From Streptomyces sp. SCUT-3 (lineage in GTDB: Bacteria > Actinomycetota > Actinomycetes > Streptomycetales > Streptomycetaceae): a stretch of 64,000 nt of DNA. Position 1 is the first letter of the stretch. Each line of letters opens with the position of its first letter. A program made the translations under genes and the position numbers. Of the stretch, positions 1-10,115 are shown one piece after another. Location: positions 876,501 through 940,500 of the forward strand of contig NZ_CP046907.1 in NCBI RefSeq assembly GCF_014083985.1. Direction: 5' to 3'. The notes under the pieces were generated by a model that was not told where the DNA came from, did no database searches, and was given only the letters and a program-made list of their open reading frames with translations.

Positions 1-252
1 CAGCAGCCGGACCAGATCGGGTAGCTGGGGTCGCCCTGTTCGAACTCCACCCACACGCCCGCCCGCCGCGGCGGCAGCACGTACTGGCCCATCCCCGGGC
101 CGGCCACGGGGAAGCAGGGCATGGCCAGGTCGACGGCTCGTCGCCGAGCACGTCCGGGGCCTTCACCCGCAGGCGCCCGATCTTCATCGGGTCGTTGTTG
201 TCGACCACGGTTCCCGGTACTTGCCGAGGAAGCGCGCCGGTTCAGCGGCCAT
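1..252 (-). CDS. eCIS spike protein, gpV/VgrG-like (partial, frameshifted)
   Basis: This is the N-terminal part of a gpV/VgrG-like baseplate spike, which caps the injection needle and pierces the target. The gene runs off the left edge. Read with two one-base corrections, it starts MAAEPARFLGKYRG and continues through VDNNDPMKIGRLRVKAPDV to a segment with WVEFEQGDPSYPIW, the usual OB-fold pattern of this family. The ATG at 252 has an AGGAG about nine bases upstream. As written the frame breaks near 213-215 and again near 123-126, each fixed by restoring one base to a C run or CC/GG step. It lies 50 bp after the gpD-like gene, so hub and spike are separate genes, as in phage, and not one VgrG. 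The family call is solid. The full length cannot be seen. Confidence 0.72.
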
Positions 253-302
253 CGGTGCGTGCTCCTGTTCGCAGGGGGGGCGGTTGTCGGGAAGGCCGGC
301 CC

Positions 303-1441
303 TCAGGGGACGACGGTGGACGAACGGGCGGTCAGGCCCTCGCGGGCGAGGGTGAAGTTCTGCGTGAAAGAGCCCCGTTGGAGGTTGTGGGTGACGCTCT
401 TGACGTAGTAGAGGCCGTCGTAGGTCAGGCCGGCGCCGCGCACCCCGACCAGTTCGCGCGGGCGCAGCAGGTAGCCGTAGCGGACCACGTCCAGTTGGCC
501 CGAGCCGGAGACGGCGTCCGCGGACTCCATCGCCTTGGCCACGACCTCGGCGTAGGCCTGCGGGCCGTCCTTCTTGGCCGTGCCGCCGAGCACCTTCTTC
601 TTCAGCGCGGGCGCGGGCCTGCGGGCCAGCGGCGGGCGGAACGTGCTCACCTCGGGCACGTCCAGGACCTGCGAGACGCGGGTGGCCTGGGACTGCACCC
701 GGGCCTCGGGCTGCTCGCGGGCGGTGCCGTCGAAGGCGAAGGTGAGCTGGTCGACGTTGGACAGCGCGTCCATGTTGACGCTCAGCGCGTGCTGAGGGAC
801 GCCCAGGCGCACCTCCGGGCCCCAGTAGGCGCGGCTGGTACCGGGCGCCGGGCCGGGGTCGAGGTAGAAGACGAAGCCGTTGGCCCTCGCCAGTTCGGTG
901 ACGTAGGACAGGTCGGTGCCGGTCTGGAAGTCGATCCGCTTCGTCGGCATCGGCGTCTGCGGGACCAGTTCGGGGATCACCTGCGGGGTGATGCCGTAGT
1001 GGGCGTACTTCGAGACGATCGAGGAGACGCGGGCGGCCGGCGACATCGCCGGGAACGGCACTCCCGCCCTCTCCTCCAGGTCCATCAGGCGGTCAGGTCC
1101 TCGCCGGTGACGGTGAGCGTCGACTGGCCGGGCCGGTTGCTGACCCCCACCTCCTGGCGGACGATCACGCCGTCCATCAGCACGGTCGTGGCGCCCCCAC
1201 CGTGACGGCCAGGACGACCCTGACCTTCGGGTCGAAGAACCCGGCGGGCAGGAGGGTGGAGTTGATCGGCCCGCGCTTGGACAGGTCGAAGGCGAGCTGG
1301 AACCGCTGCGCTGGCCGAGGCGACGGTGACCTGCGCGGACAGCAGGGCGTCGACGACCTGCCGCGGCGCGGGCACCGGTATCTGCGGGCCCATGAGCAGC
1401 GTCAGGTGCACCGGGCCGCGGCGCATCGGGTGGTCAGCCAC
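303..1441 (-). CDS. eCIS baseplate hub, phage late control gpD-like (frameshifted)
   Basis: This is a gpD-like hub protein, matching the N-terminal half of VgrG, which trimerises under the spike. After frame correction the order is an N-terminal PVHLTLLMGPQIPVPAPRQV segment, a beta-rich part ending GQSTLTVTGEDL, then LMDLEERAGVPFPAMS, a KYAHYGITPQVIPE stretch and an FQTGTDLSYVTELARANGF block typical of the family. The C-terminus reads VTHNLQRGSFTQNFTLAREG. Three breaks are visible: near 1310, near 1196 (a five-C run) and near 1087, where GACCTGACCGCC is followed directly by an out-of-frame ATG. The start is either the GTG at 1441 or the ATG at 1426. The frame is open through from the LysM gene before it, so the boundary between the two is not certain. 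Confidence 0.75.
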
Positions 1442-1813
1442 GCGCCACCCCGGGACGGTTCCGCCGGGCAGGGGCACGAGGATCCTGCGGCCGGGCTCCG
1501 CGGTCAGCTCCCTCGGGTCCAGGACGTCGTTGGCGTCGGCGATCCGCCACCACTGGCCGGCGTCGCCGAGGTAGCGGTGCGCCAGCACGTCCAGCCGGTC
1601 GCCCGCCTCGACGACGTGCTCGACGGCGGCGCCGACCGGCGCCGCCTCCTCGGTGCGCGGCAGCAGCCGGTGCCTGACGTACGGCGTCGCGCCGCCGTCC
1701 GGCCCGACGTGCACCGCGATCGGGCAGTCGTGGTAGCGGCTGGAGGGCGGATAGGGGGAGGCGGCCGGTAACGCGTCCGCCGGCCCTGCCGCCGCTGCCC
1801 TGTCCATCGTCAT
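1434..1813 (-). CDS. eCIS LysM adaptor protein
   Basis: This small protein has a LysM domain. In eCIS particles such a protein (Afp7-like) links the inner tube to the baseplate hub. The ATG at 1813 follows a GGGAGGG ribosome-binding site, and a second in-frame ATG lies at 1807. About 60 residues in, the sequence reads VEHVVEAGDRLDVLAHRYLG, then DAGQWWRIADANDVLDPREL and RRILVPLPGG, which is a complete LysM repeat. In the frame as written there is no stop before the gpD-like gene. A stop at 1434 exists in the neighbouring frame and would give a typical length, so I place the end there. A frameshift in a short G run near 1450 would explain this. The other reading, a true LysM-gpD fusion, is less usual. 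Confidence 0.68.
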
Positions 1814-2553
1814 CGGACCCTCCCGTGTTGGTCGTCCCCGCGCCGGCCGGCCCCGCGCCGCCAAAGCCCGTCCTGCCGAGGCCCGCGCCGCCGAAGCCGG
1901 TGCCGCCGGATCCGGTGCCGCCCAGTCCGAGCGTGCCGAGCCGGCCGCGCGTCGACGACGCCCCGCCGGCCAGCGCCTCCTTCTGCGCCAGGTGCGCCAT
2001 GTACAGCTCCGCCCCCCGGTGCCCGGACGGCAGGTCGTTGACGGTGAGCACCCGCAGTCCTATGGCCACCGCCGCCCGGATCGGGTTCAGCTCCACGTCG
2101 AACCCCTCGGTGACGGCCAGCTCCGTCAGCCGCACCGGGAGGACGCGTTTGCTCCCCCAGGTGAACAGCGTCAGCGGCGACTCGACCGGGGTGATCTCCA
2201 GCGCCCCGCCGCCGCCAGCGCCTCGTTCTCCCGCAGCCGCGCGCCGGAGGGGTGACCAGCATCTCCAGTGCGGCCAGCTGCGGGTGAATGCCATGAGGCG
2301 CGGCGACGTCCAGCTGATCGGTGGCGTCGATCTCAGCGGTGAACTTCCACGTCTCGACGGCCGGCCCCTTCAGCCGGAGCGCCTCCGTGCGGTCCCCCGC
2401 GCCCTCCGCACCGGCGGCCTGCGGGGCCAGGGTCCGCTCCAGCGTGTCCGGGTTGAACTGCAGCACGACGATCCCCTGCGGCGTCCCCCGCTCGGGATCG
2501 ACGAACACCAACCCGGACCGGATCGGTTTCGGTATGTCCGCGTACCGGGTCAT
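1810..2553 (-). CDS. CIS tube/baseplate protein, Afp7-like N-terminal domain (frameshifted)
   Basis: This matches the contractile injection system tube-type domain found in baseplate tube-initiator proteins. It begins MTRYADIPKPIRSGLVFVDP, then has VVLQFNPDTLERTLAPQ, the family hallmark. The second half reads ALEITPVESPLTLFTWGSKR, FDVELNPIRAAVAIGLRVLT and NDLPSGHRGAELYMAHLAQK, which is the conserved C-terminal block. It ends in a long Gly-rich tail with repeated GGTGFGGAGL-type units. The frame breaks near 2250 (a four-G run) and near 2206 (a four-C run), each needing one extra base. The stop at 1810 is in the starting frame, so a third change within the Gly-rich tail is needed for it to be used. 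It sits directly ahead of the LysM gene. Confidence 0.7.
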   Translation of the reverse strand: MTRYADIPKPIRSGLVFVDPERGTPQGIVVLQFNPDTLERTLAPQAAGAEGAGDRTEALRLKGPAVETWKFTAEIDATDQLDVAAPHGIHPQLAALEMLVTPPARGCGRTRRWRRRGAGDHPGRVAADAVHLGEQTRPPGAADGAGRHRGVRRGAEPDPGGGGHRTAGAHRQRPAVRAPGGGAVHGAPGAEGGAGRRGVVDARPARHARTGRHRIRRHRLRRRGPRQDGLWRRGAGRRGDDQHGRVR

Positions 2554-2605
2554 CCGGCCTCCCGATCTCCGTCGATGCCTTGGAGGATCACTCCGGCCTG
2601 ACTTC

Positions 2606-3150
2606 TCAGAACCTCTTCGGGGTCATTTTCATGACATTTTTCACTAGTTCGCGAAACTCTCCCCATCGAGAATAGGAAGTGGCCCACAGCCCTGCCCAAC
2701 GAATTTCCGGATCCTCATCAGAAATTGCATTCTCGATCACTTCGTAGAATGACCGATCAAACCCTGCGGGAGCCCCGACACCGGCCCGCAGGACCGCCCT
2801 CATCCGATCGCCCTTCTCCTGGCAGGACCGCGCCTCCGTCACCAGTTCGGAAAGTCCCCACGGCTTGAAATTCTCCTCGACGGAACGCTCGATTCTCTCC
2901 GCACTCTCCGGGGGGCGTCCCCCGACGGAAAGGATCGAGCAACCGGACCGCGAGTCCTGACATACTGGAGGATCAGCCCCGGGATCACTCTCCAGGCCAC
3001 GTCCCGAACCACACCCATGGGTTCGTCACTCGACTCGTCCTTCACCATTTCAAGGCCCGCTTCCTCGGCGAACCGCATGATCCGCTCCTCCGTGCAGAAG
3101 TCACGGAGCACCATTCGACGACTCACGTACCGCTCGCCGGAATCGCGCAC
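2606..3150 (-). CDS. Small protein of unknown function behind the eCIS core gene; candidate immunity or accessory factor
   Basis: I do not recognise this family. The GTG at 3150 follows GGGAGA and lies 17 bp after the stop of the eCIS-core gene. One frameshift near 2955 is needed; after it the protein is about 180 residues. The sequence is acidic and helical, with FCTEERIMRFAEEAGLEMVK near the start, ERSVEENFKPWGLSELVTEA in the middle, and NAISDEDPEIRWAGLWATS followed by a short RELVKNVMKMTPKRF tail. The D-P-E-x-R-W-A-G-L-W part looks like one HEAT-type repeat. Base composition is more AT-rich than in the structural genes on either side, like the end of the core gene before it. A small gene directly after a variable toxin-like tail fits an immunity protein, but that is inference from position only. 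Confidence 0.5.
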
Positions 3151-3167
3151 TTCAGATCTCCCGTCGA

Positions 3168-6100
3168 CTACTTGAGGCCGTACACGTCGAGCAGCCACTC
3201 GCGATCACCGAGCAGCTTGTCCAACCCTTCAATCATCTCCTCGACCCTACCCGCCTTGGCCTGTTCGGTGGTCAGCACGCCTTCAGCCACAAGAAGGGCG
3301 ACCACCGTTGTCGCGCATCTTCCTGACCTCGGATTCAGGAGTTCCCACGCGTTGCCTTTCGGCCTGCACCTCCTCGTTCGTTATGTCCTTCTTGTCGACC
3401 GACCCTTTACCGTCTTCCGTCTTGTAAGGGCGTCCTGAGCCAGGCTTGATTCTTGTAATGCGCGGCGGGCCCTGCCGCCGCACTCTTCCTGATGTTTTCG
3501 ATTTCCGCTTCCACGACCTTCGCCGCTTCGGAGAACTCTTGCTCCCCTGCCACCCCCGGAGACTTTTCATACTTACGAACCAAAGCATCCATCCTCTTCA
3601 AGCGCGCGGCGATTTTTTTGACATAATTGCGCGTCCCCGAAGAAACGCGAACCGCTCCCGAGGATGTCATTGGACCCCCTCGCAGAACGTCGTCAGAATT
3701 TCGCAATCCTTGTTCAATGAGTTTCAACTCGGCGGGACCGACCAAAATCATGAGCTCCACTCGGAGTGATTCGGCAATACTCCTCACCACAGCTATCTGC
3801 GCAGGCAAACTGGCGGCCGTTCGGAAACTTTTCGATATCGTGCACGTTCCTGATCGTCTGGAGTCCGTGAGCACCGAGATCCGCCCCTCTCCCTTCTTCC
3901 CTCGCCGCCTTTGCCATATTTCCGTACGAAGAGATGGATGCGGGGTCGATGTCTTCACTCGGGTCCGGTTCCACCAGCAACTCGCCGGCCGGGTCAGATT
4001 TCGGACCCTTTGTTCGGACGATGTGCAGAGGGTGACGTTTCCCACCCGGTACCGAATACTTTCCCCCTTCTCCAGCCCTTTGAATTCCGCATCGTTACGC
4101 ATCGTGGAGTACAGTCCGAGAAGTGACCCTTGGCTGTTCTTCTCCGCATGCTCGACAGCCTGCTTGACGTACTGGAGAACTCTCTGTTCGAAGTCTTCCT
4201 CTATGGCTTCCTTCCGTTGTCCAGCGCAGGAAGCCTCGGATTCAGGTATGCCTCGACCCCAAATCTCTTCTCCCCCGTCGAAGAAAGTCCGGTCAACCGG
4301 TACCAGGCCCGCATGCTTGCGAGGACTGCGCTTAGGACCGGCCCCTTCACTCCCTTTCCCAGCAGCGACTGAAGCCGGGGCCTGATACGCGCCACGATTC
4401 TCGCCAGCCGTGCTTGCTTGGCCTCCGGGGAGTTTCGCGCCGGTTGCGCTCGTCGCGGCGGCGGCGGAGCTGTTCCTGGCGGATCTTCTGCTGCCGGCGC
4501 AGGAGGTCGCGGCGGCGGCTGTAGGCGTCGCGCATCCTGCGGGCGCTGTTGTCGAGGGCGCGGCCGATCCTGCTGCTGCGGAGCTTGCGGCCCATGGCCC
4601 GGCCGGCGGTGCGGACCCGGCGCAGGGCCGCCTCGACCGTCCGCCTCGCCCGCTTCAGGGCGCGCCCGGCGGGCGAGGTGGGCCTGCGGCGGGGCGTCTT
4701 CCTCGCGGAGCGGCCTCGGGCGTCCGCGGCTGCTGCTCCGGCTCGCGGTCCGGTGTCCGGTCGTCCGCCCGGCCGGGACCGCGGGTGTCGGTGCGGGGCG
4801 GGCGGGCGTCCGGGCCCGCGGCCCGGGCCGGCGCCGGCCGTGACGCGGTCGGGCGGGCGGGCCGCGGCGGTGACGGTGGTGCGGCCGGGGCCGCGGCGGG
4901 CGGCGGGGGTGCCGGACGGGAGGGGACGCGCGGGCCCTCGGGCCGGCCGCGGGCCGCGGCAGAGGCGGCCATCGCCCGGTTGGCGGCGCGCAGGCCCTGC
5001 CGTGCGCGGTTGATGTCGCCGCCGAGCGCCTTGCGCGGTCCCCTCGCGGTCTTCTCCAGTGCCTTGGTGATCCTTCGGGCCATGGCCTTCAGGCGGGTGC
5101 CGACGCCCTTGGCGGCCGTCTGCAGCTTCGCGAGCAGGAAGTTGGTGATGAAGTCGAGCAGGGCGACGACGCCCGCGGCGACCGCCTCGGCGAACAGGCA
5201 AGCGGCGTTGCCCCCCTTGACCGCCTTGAGGAATTCGAAGAACTTGCCGAAGGCCGCGACGATCCGGCTGACGGTGTCCCAGGCCGCCATCAGTCCCTGA
5301 ATGATCGTCAGGACGGCGCCCGCGGCCGGCACGATCATCGAGACGACCTTCTCGACGACGATCGAGACGATGATCCCGGGCAGGGAGGCGACGACCGCCT
5401 CCCACGCCATCCGGCCGATCTGCGCCATCGACATGCAGCCCTTGACCAGGGCGTTGACGACGGCCGGGCCGATGCCCCACTGCCTGGAGCTTCTCGTCGA
5501 ACCACTGCCTGACCGCGCTCCGGACGGCTCCCCACAGGTGGTTCTGCACGCCTCCCGCGCCGAGCCGCCGAGGTTGGCCAGCCAGCCGCCCGGGTCCGGT
5601 GCGATGTCCGCGACCAGGGCCGCGAACTGCCCGAACGCGGCGACGGCCTGCCGGGCGAACTCGATCGCGCCCACCACCGCGTCCCGCACGACGGCGACCG
5701 CCGCCCTGAGCCCGGCCTCCAGCGCGTCGAGCAGGGCGCTCAGGCCGGCGGCGAGGAGGTCGAGGAGTTTGTTCACGGCCTCCTTGAGGCGGTCGGCCCA
5801 CTCGTTGACCTTGTCGATCGCCGCGTCGCGCCACTCCTCGATCCTGTTGCGGAACTTCTCCCGCAGCTCCGGGAAGGCCGCGAGCAGCACGTCGCCGATG
5901 GCGACGAGGGCGTCCGCCACCTTGTTGATCAGGTCGACGGCGAACTTCCGGGCCGCCTCTATCGCCTTGTCGACGAACGTGCGGAAGCCCTCGATGAGGG
6001 AGTTGACGGCCCTGCGGGCGGCGTCGAAGACGGCGGTGACCGCGTCCAGGAGGGCGTCGAAGGCGGCCTTGACCTTGTCGGCGATCCAGCCGAGCCAGCC

Positions 6101-9100
6101 GGAGGACTCGTCCTTCTTCTCCTCCTTCTTCTTCCGGGCCTCCTCCTCGGCCTTCTCCCGCTCCTCCTGGATCTTCCGGTTGTCCTCGTCCTTGCGCTCC
6201 TCGACCTCGGTGTCGGTGTCGGTGCGCTTCTTCCGGATCTCCTTGTTCTTCTCGCCGTGCTCCTTGCCGGCGTCCTCCTCGGCCCTGGAGAGCTCCTCGT
6301 CCTGCTCGGCCCGCCAGTCCTCGCGGGCCTGCCCGACCCGCTCGGCGAGCCCTCGCGCTCCCCGGCCTGGGCCTCGGCGTTCTCCGCCTCGGCCGGTCGA
6401 TCTCGCCCTCGGTGCGCAGCCTGGCCCCGGCCTCGCCCCGTTCGTGCTCGGAGCGGGCGGTGGACATGTCGCCCTGCGCCCGGCCGACCGACGCCTTCAC
6501 CCGGTCGCCGCGTTCCTGCTCGGCGACGATCGCCACGCCCCGCTCGACCCGGTCCGCGCCCGTGGCCCGCTGTCCCCGTCCGCCCCCGGAGTCCCCTGCG
6601 GGCACCTCGGCGGTGAGCGTCTCGGGCGGGACGTCGGGGTAGACCTGGTCCTCCCCCATCCCTTGGCGGCGTCCTCCCGGCCGACCTCCAGGATCCTGCC
6701 CGAGGTCTCCTCGAGCTTCCCGAGCTGCTTGTCGGTGCGCTCCGGGTCGCTCTCCCCGGTCAGTTCGACCTTGGGGGCGGCGCCGACGGTGGTGTTCAGG
6801 GCCGGGTCGGTGTCGGGGATCCCGTCGACCGCGGCCTGCATGTTCTCCACGTCGCGGGCGCTGACCCGTTGTCCGCGCGCTGGGCGACGACGGGTCTGCC
6901 GACCTGCTCGGTGGGCCTGCGCCCCTCGGCCTTCTTCCCCTTCGCCCTCTCCTGCTCCCCCTTGCCGTCGGGGCCGATCCGGTCGACGCGTTCCGAGACG
7001 GCCTCGGCCGGGGCCTCCGCCTCCGGCGGGCCGGAGAGGGTCCGCGGCGCGCCGGACGGGCGCTCCTCGGTGGGAGGAGGAGCAGCTTCCAGCTCCGCAC
7101 GGTCCTCGCCGACCGAGCGGGCGACCGCGCCGTCCGCGCCGTCCAGTACGGTCTGCGCCCGGTCCAGGGGGACGCTGCCCGCGGCGGCCACGGCGCTCTG
7201 CGGGTCCTGGCCGGAGACGTCCGGGGGCTCGGGCTGCTTCTCCTGCTCCCCTCCGCGGCCTCCGCCGCCGCCGGCGCAGCCCCCCGGACCCTCCTCCCGG
7301 CCGGTGGTCGGCTGCTGCGGCCCGCGCAGCCGCCGCCGCCCGGTTCCAGGGAGGCGTCGGGGGCCGCCCGAACGCCCGCCGGCGACTCGTTCTGCTCGGC
7401 CGCGGGTCCCGGGGCGGCCGAGGAGTCGGGGCCCGCGGCGGCAGCAGGCCCTGCCGCAGCGGTGCCACCGGCCGGCGTTCCGGCAGGGCCACCGGGGCCG
7501 GTACCGGGCGCGGTCCCGCGGGCCCTCCGGGCGGCGGACTCGCGCCCGGCCGCCGGCTCGGCGCCCGCCCGCACACCGGCCGGGTCCCGCAGGGACGGCG
7601 GAGCGGGAGCCGCGGAACCGGCGGCGGGCGCGGAGGAGGCCGCCCGAGGCCGGCCGCCTCGGACTCCGACCCGGCATCGGGGCCGGCACCGGGTCCGTGG
7701 CCGGACACCTTCCGGTCCTCCCGGGTGTCCTCCGGGCCCTCCACGTCCTCCGCGTCCTCGTCCGGCTCGGGCCCCGGAACCGGTTCCGCGTCCGCCCGGG
7801 CCGACGCGCCCGGATCCGGGCCGACCTCCTGCTCGACCGGCTTCTCGGGTTCGAGGTCCCGGGCACCGCTCTCCCGGGCCTCCGCCACCGGGCCGCCCGC
7901 GGGGGCCCCTCCCGCGCCTGCGGGCGCGGCCAGGGGCTCCGGGCCGGTCTCCCCCTCCTCGGCGGCGTCCTCGGCCTCGGCCTCCCTCTCCGCCTGCACC
8001 TGCTCGGCCCTGGTGGGCGGCGGTGCCGGGAAGGCGGGCGGCCGGGCGGACGGCGGGGCGCCGCCGCCGGAGAGGTCGATCCGGTCGGCCGTCGGGACGG
8101 AGGAGACGTCGAGGTCGGTGTCGGGGAGGAAGTCCTCGGGCTTCAGCTCGACGTCGGCGACGCCTTCGACCGCCTGCCCGCTCCCGCCGTCCGCCGCGTC
8201 GATCTCCTTGCCCGCGTCCGCCTCCAGGCCGAGCGGCTGCTCCTCCTCCCGCGGGTCGCCCTCCTCGTCGTCGATCCCGTGCTGTTCGAGAGGGCTGTCG
8301 TTCTCACCGGCGATCCGGTCGACGCGCTCCGGGCGGACCGGGCCGGGCTGTCCGGCCGCCCTCGGGGCGATCTCCCTCGGCACCGACCCCTCGGCGGGCT
8401 CCTCCTTCTTCTCCTTCTTCCCGTCTTCCTCCGCGGCCGTTTCCGCCCGGAGACGCTCCTCCTCGGCAGGCTGCTCCTCGGCCTGCGGCCCGCCCCGGGC
8501 CGCACCGCGCTCCGGCGCCCCGCCGGGCCGCTCCTCGGCCGCGGGCTGCTGCGGTGCGGCCGGTCCGGCCGGAACCGCTTCGGCAGGAGCCTGTTCGCCC
8601 CGGTCCTGCCGGTCCTGCCCGCCCTGCTCCCTGCCGCCTTCGGCGTCCGGCGCGGGCCGTTCCGTCTCCGCACCGCCGGGCCGTGGCTCCGGCCGCCGCT
8701 CCTGCGGCGGTTCCGCACCGGGGTTCTTCTCCGCCCCGTCGGGGCGTTCGGTGTCCTGCTCCTCCTCCCGGCGGGCGTCCTCGGTGACGTCCTCCTCGTG
8801 CTGCTCCCGGTCCCGTTCGACGTCCTCCGCCCGGTCGCGTTCCCGCTCGGTGCGCTCGGCCCCCTCGACCACCGGTTCCGGGGCCCGCGCGGGGCCGGCC
8901 GCCTCGGGCCCGGCCCCGGCGTCCTCGACGAGGTCGAGGACCCGGTCGTACGCGGAGGAGGGCAGGCGGTCCTCGATGCGGTCCAGGACCGATTCCTGCA
9001 ACTCCGGGGAGAGACGGGCGATCTGGAGTCGGACACGGCCGGAGGAGTCGGTGGGGTCGCCCCGCAGGGAGCGCAGGATGCCCGCGGTGAGGCGGTCGAC

Positions 9101-9684
9101 GAGGGTGGCCGGGTCGAGGCGCTCGGTGCGGTGGCGGTCGGCGTCGACGGTGGCGTAGCGCAGCCAGCCGGGGGTGGCCTGCCGGGACACGTCGGCGCCG
9201 CGCCCCGGTCCGGGGTTCGTGTCGCCCCGGGCTCCCGCCTCGGCCTCGCGCTCGGCCGCGTCCTGGGGAAGGCTGACGGCTCCCAGGTCCCGGCCGGCGC
9301 CGAGGGCGCCGAGGGAGTGCGGGGCCTGGACGGTGTGCAGGAGTTCGTGGGCGAGGAGGCGGCGGCCGTCCTCGGTGCCGGGCGGAAGGCGCCCTCGCCG
9401 AAGAAGATCTCCGTGCCGACGGTGACGGCGTCCGCGCCGAGCAGGCCGGTCAGGGCGGCGGCGTCGCGGTCGGTGTGGACGCGCACGCGGCTGAAGTCGT
9501 GGCCGAGGCGGGCCTCGAGGTCGCGGCGGGTACCGGGGTCGAGGGGGTGGCCGGCCCCGCTGATGATCTCCTGAGGTTCGGGAGTGCGGGCCCCGGCCGT
9601 CTGGGGCTTGCGCCGGTTCCCCCTCGGGCCCTGCCGGCCGGAGTCCCGGCCGGCGCGCGGTGCGGGGGCGTGGACCTGGCTCAC
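3168..9684 (-). CDS. eCIS-core (DUF4157) effector-like giant protein with variable C-terminal domain (multiple apparent frameshifts)
   Basis: This is one very large gene, about 2170 codons after frame correction. The N-terminus (residues ~45-130) is the eCIS-core/DUF4157 domain: HPLDPGTRRDLEARLGHDF, VRVHTDRDAAALTG, then the metalloprotease-like HELLHTVQ near 9340. A long charged Glu/Arg/Pro-rich region follows (about 9100-6150). Next comes a block of amphipathic and hydrophobic helices (about 6100-5050) with QNHLWGAVRSAVRQWF, AQIGRMAWEAVVASLPGII and VPAAGAVLTIIQGLMAAWD, then a basic linker ending RPRLQSLLGKGVKGPVLSAV. From about 4290 to the stop at 3168 a ~370-residue tail of lower GC has no recognised fold. 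About 16 one-base breaks are needed (near 9390, 7655, 7340, 6880, 6668, 6400, 6358, 5550, 5480, 4690, 4432, 4212, 4035, 3825, 3435, 3295). The ATG at 9684 overlaps the previous stop. Known relatives are eCIS cargo; activity here is unknown. Confidence 0.7.
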
Positions 9685-10115
9685 TGGCGCTCCCTTCCGC
9701 CGGCGGCGTCCGCTCCGGTGCGGCGGTCGCCGCCGCCGGCCAGTCCCACGTGCACCGCGCGGGCCAGGGCCTCGCCCAGGCGCCGCGGGGACGTGGTGGC
9801 GGGCAGCGGCGGCAGTCCGGAGAGGACGTCCGGCGCCGTGTCCCCGAGGACGGCGGCCGGAACGCCGTACTCGCCCACCAGTCGGGTCAGTTCGCGGCGG
9901 AAGGCGTCGGTGACGCGTTCGTGGTCGAGACGGCCGAAGCCGGTGAAGGCCAGTTCCCCGATCTCGATCTCGATGCGGGCCGGGGCCCCGGGAGGGCCGC
10001 CCGCCCGCCCGCGCGGCGCGGACGGCGGCTGCGGATGCGCCCGGGGCGGCGGCAGCGGTTGCGGATGCGCCCGGGGCGGCTGCGGCAGCGGTTGCGGCTG
10101 TGCGTTCAGGCCCAT
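9681..10115 (-). CDS. Small Pro-rich eCIS-associated protein
   Basis: This 144-residue protein has no function I can name. The first ~45 residues are Pro/Gln/His repeats (QPLPQPPRAHPQPLPPPRAH). They are followed by a compact domain starting RIEIEIGELAFTGFGRL and DHERVTDAFRRELTRLVGE, with a predicted beta strand and a long helix, then LPPLPATTSPRRLGEALARA. The start overlaps the end of the AAA+ ATPase gene, and the stop overlaps the ATG of the giant core gene by four bases. It is therefore co-translated with both and probably acts with them, for example in loading or chaperoning the core protein. That role is inferred only from coupling. The Pro-rich head is encoded by a 30-bp direct repeat. 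Confidence 0.65.
   Translation of the reverse strand: MGLNAQPQPLPQPPRAHPQPLPPPRAHPQPPSAPRGRAGGPPGAPARIEIEIGELAFTGFGRLDHERVTDAFRRELTRLVGEYGVPAAVLGDTAPDVLSGLPPLPATTSPRRLGEALARAVHVGLAGGGDRRTGADAAGGRERQ
10030..10098. repeat. 30-bp direct repeat in the Pro-rich head of the eCIS small gene
   Basis: Two near-identical 21-bp blocks start at 10030 and 10060, with a third partial copy reaching 10098. They encode the repeated PRAHPQPLP units of the small eCIS protein. The unit length is a multiple of three, so copy changes would keep the frame. Confidence 0.75.

Noticed and set aside
1085-1441. Programmed ribosomal frameshifting in the gpD-like gene
   Set aside because: There are several breaks in one gene, at plain G/C runs without slippery heptamers or pseudoknots, and similar breaks in neighbouring genes; sequence error is simpler.
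5301-9158. Very long open frame on the + strand opposite the eCIS-core gene
   Set aside because: Ser/Arg/Pro-rich shadow of a GC-rich gene; the minus strand carries recognisable domains, ribosome-binding sites and operon overlaps.
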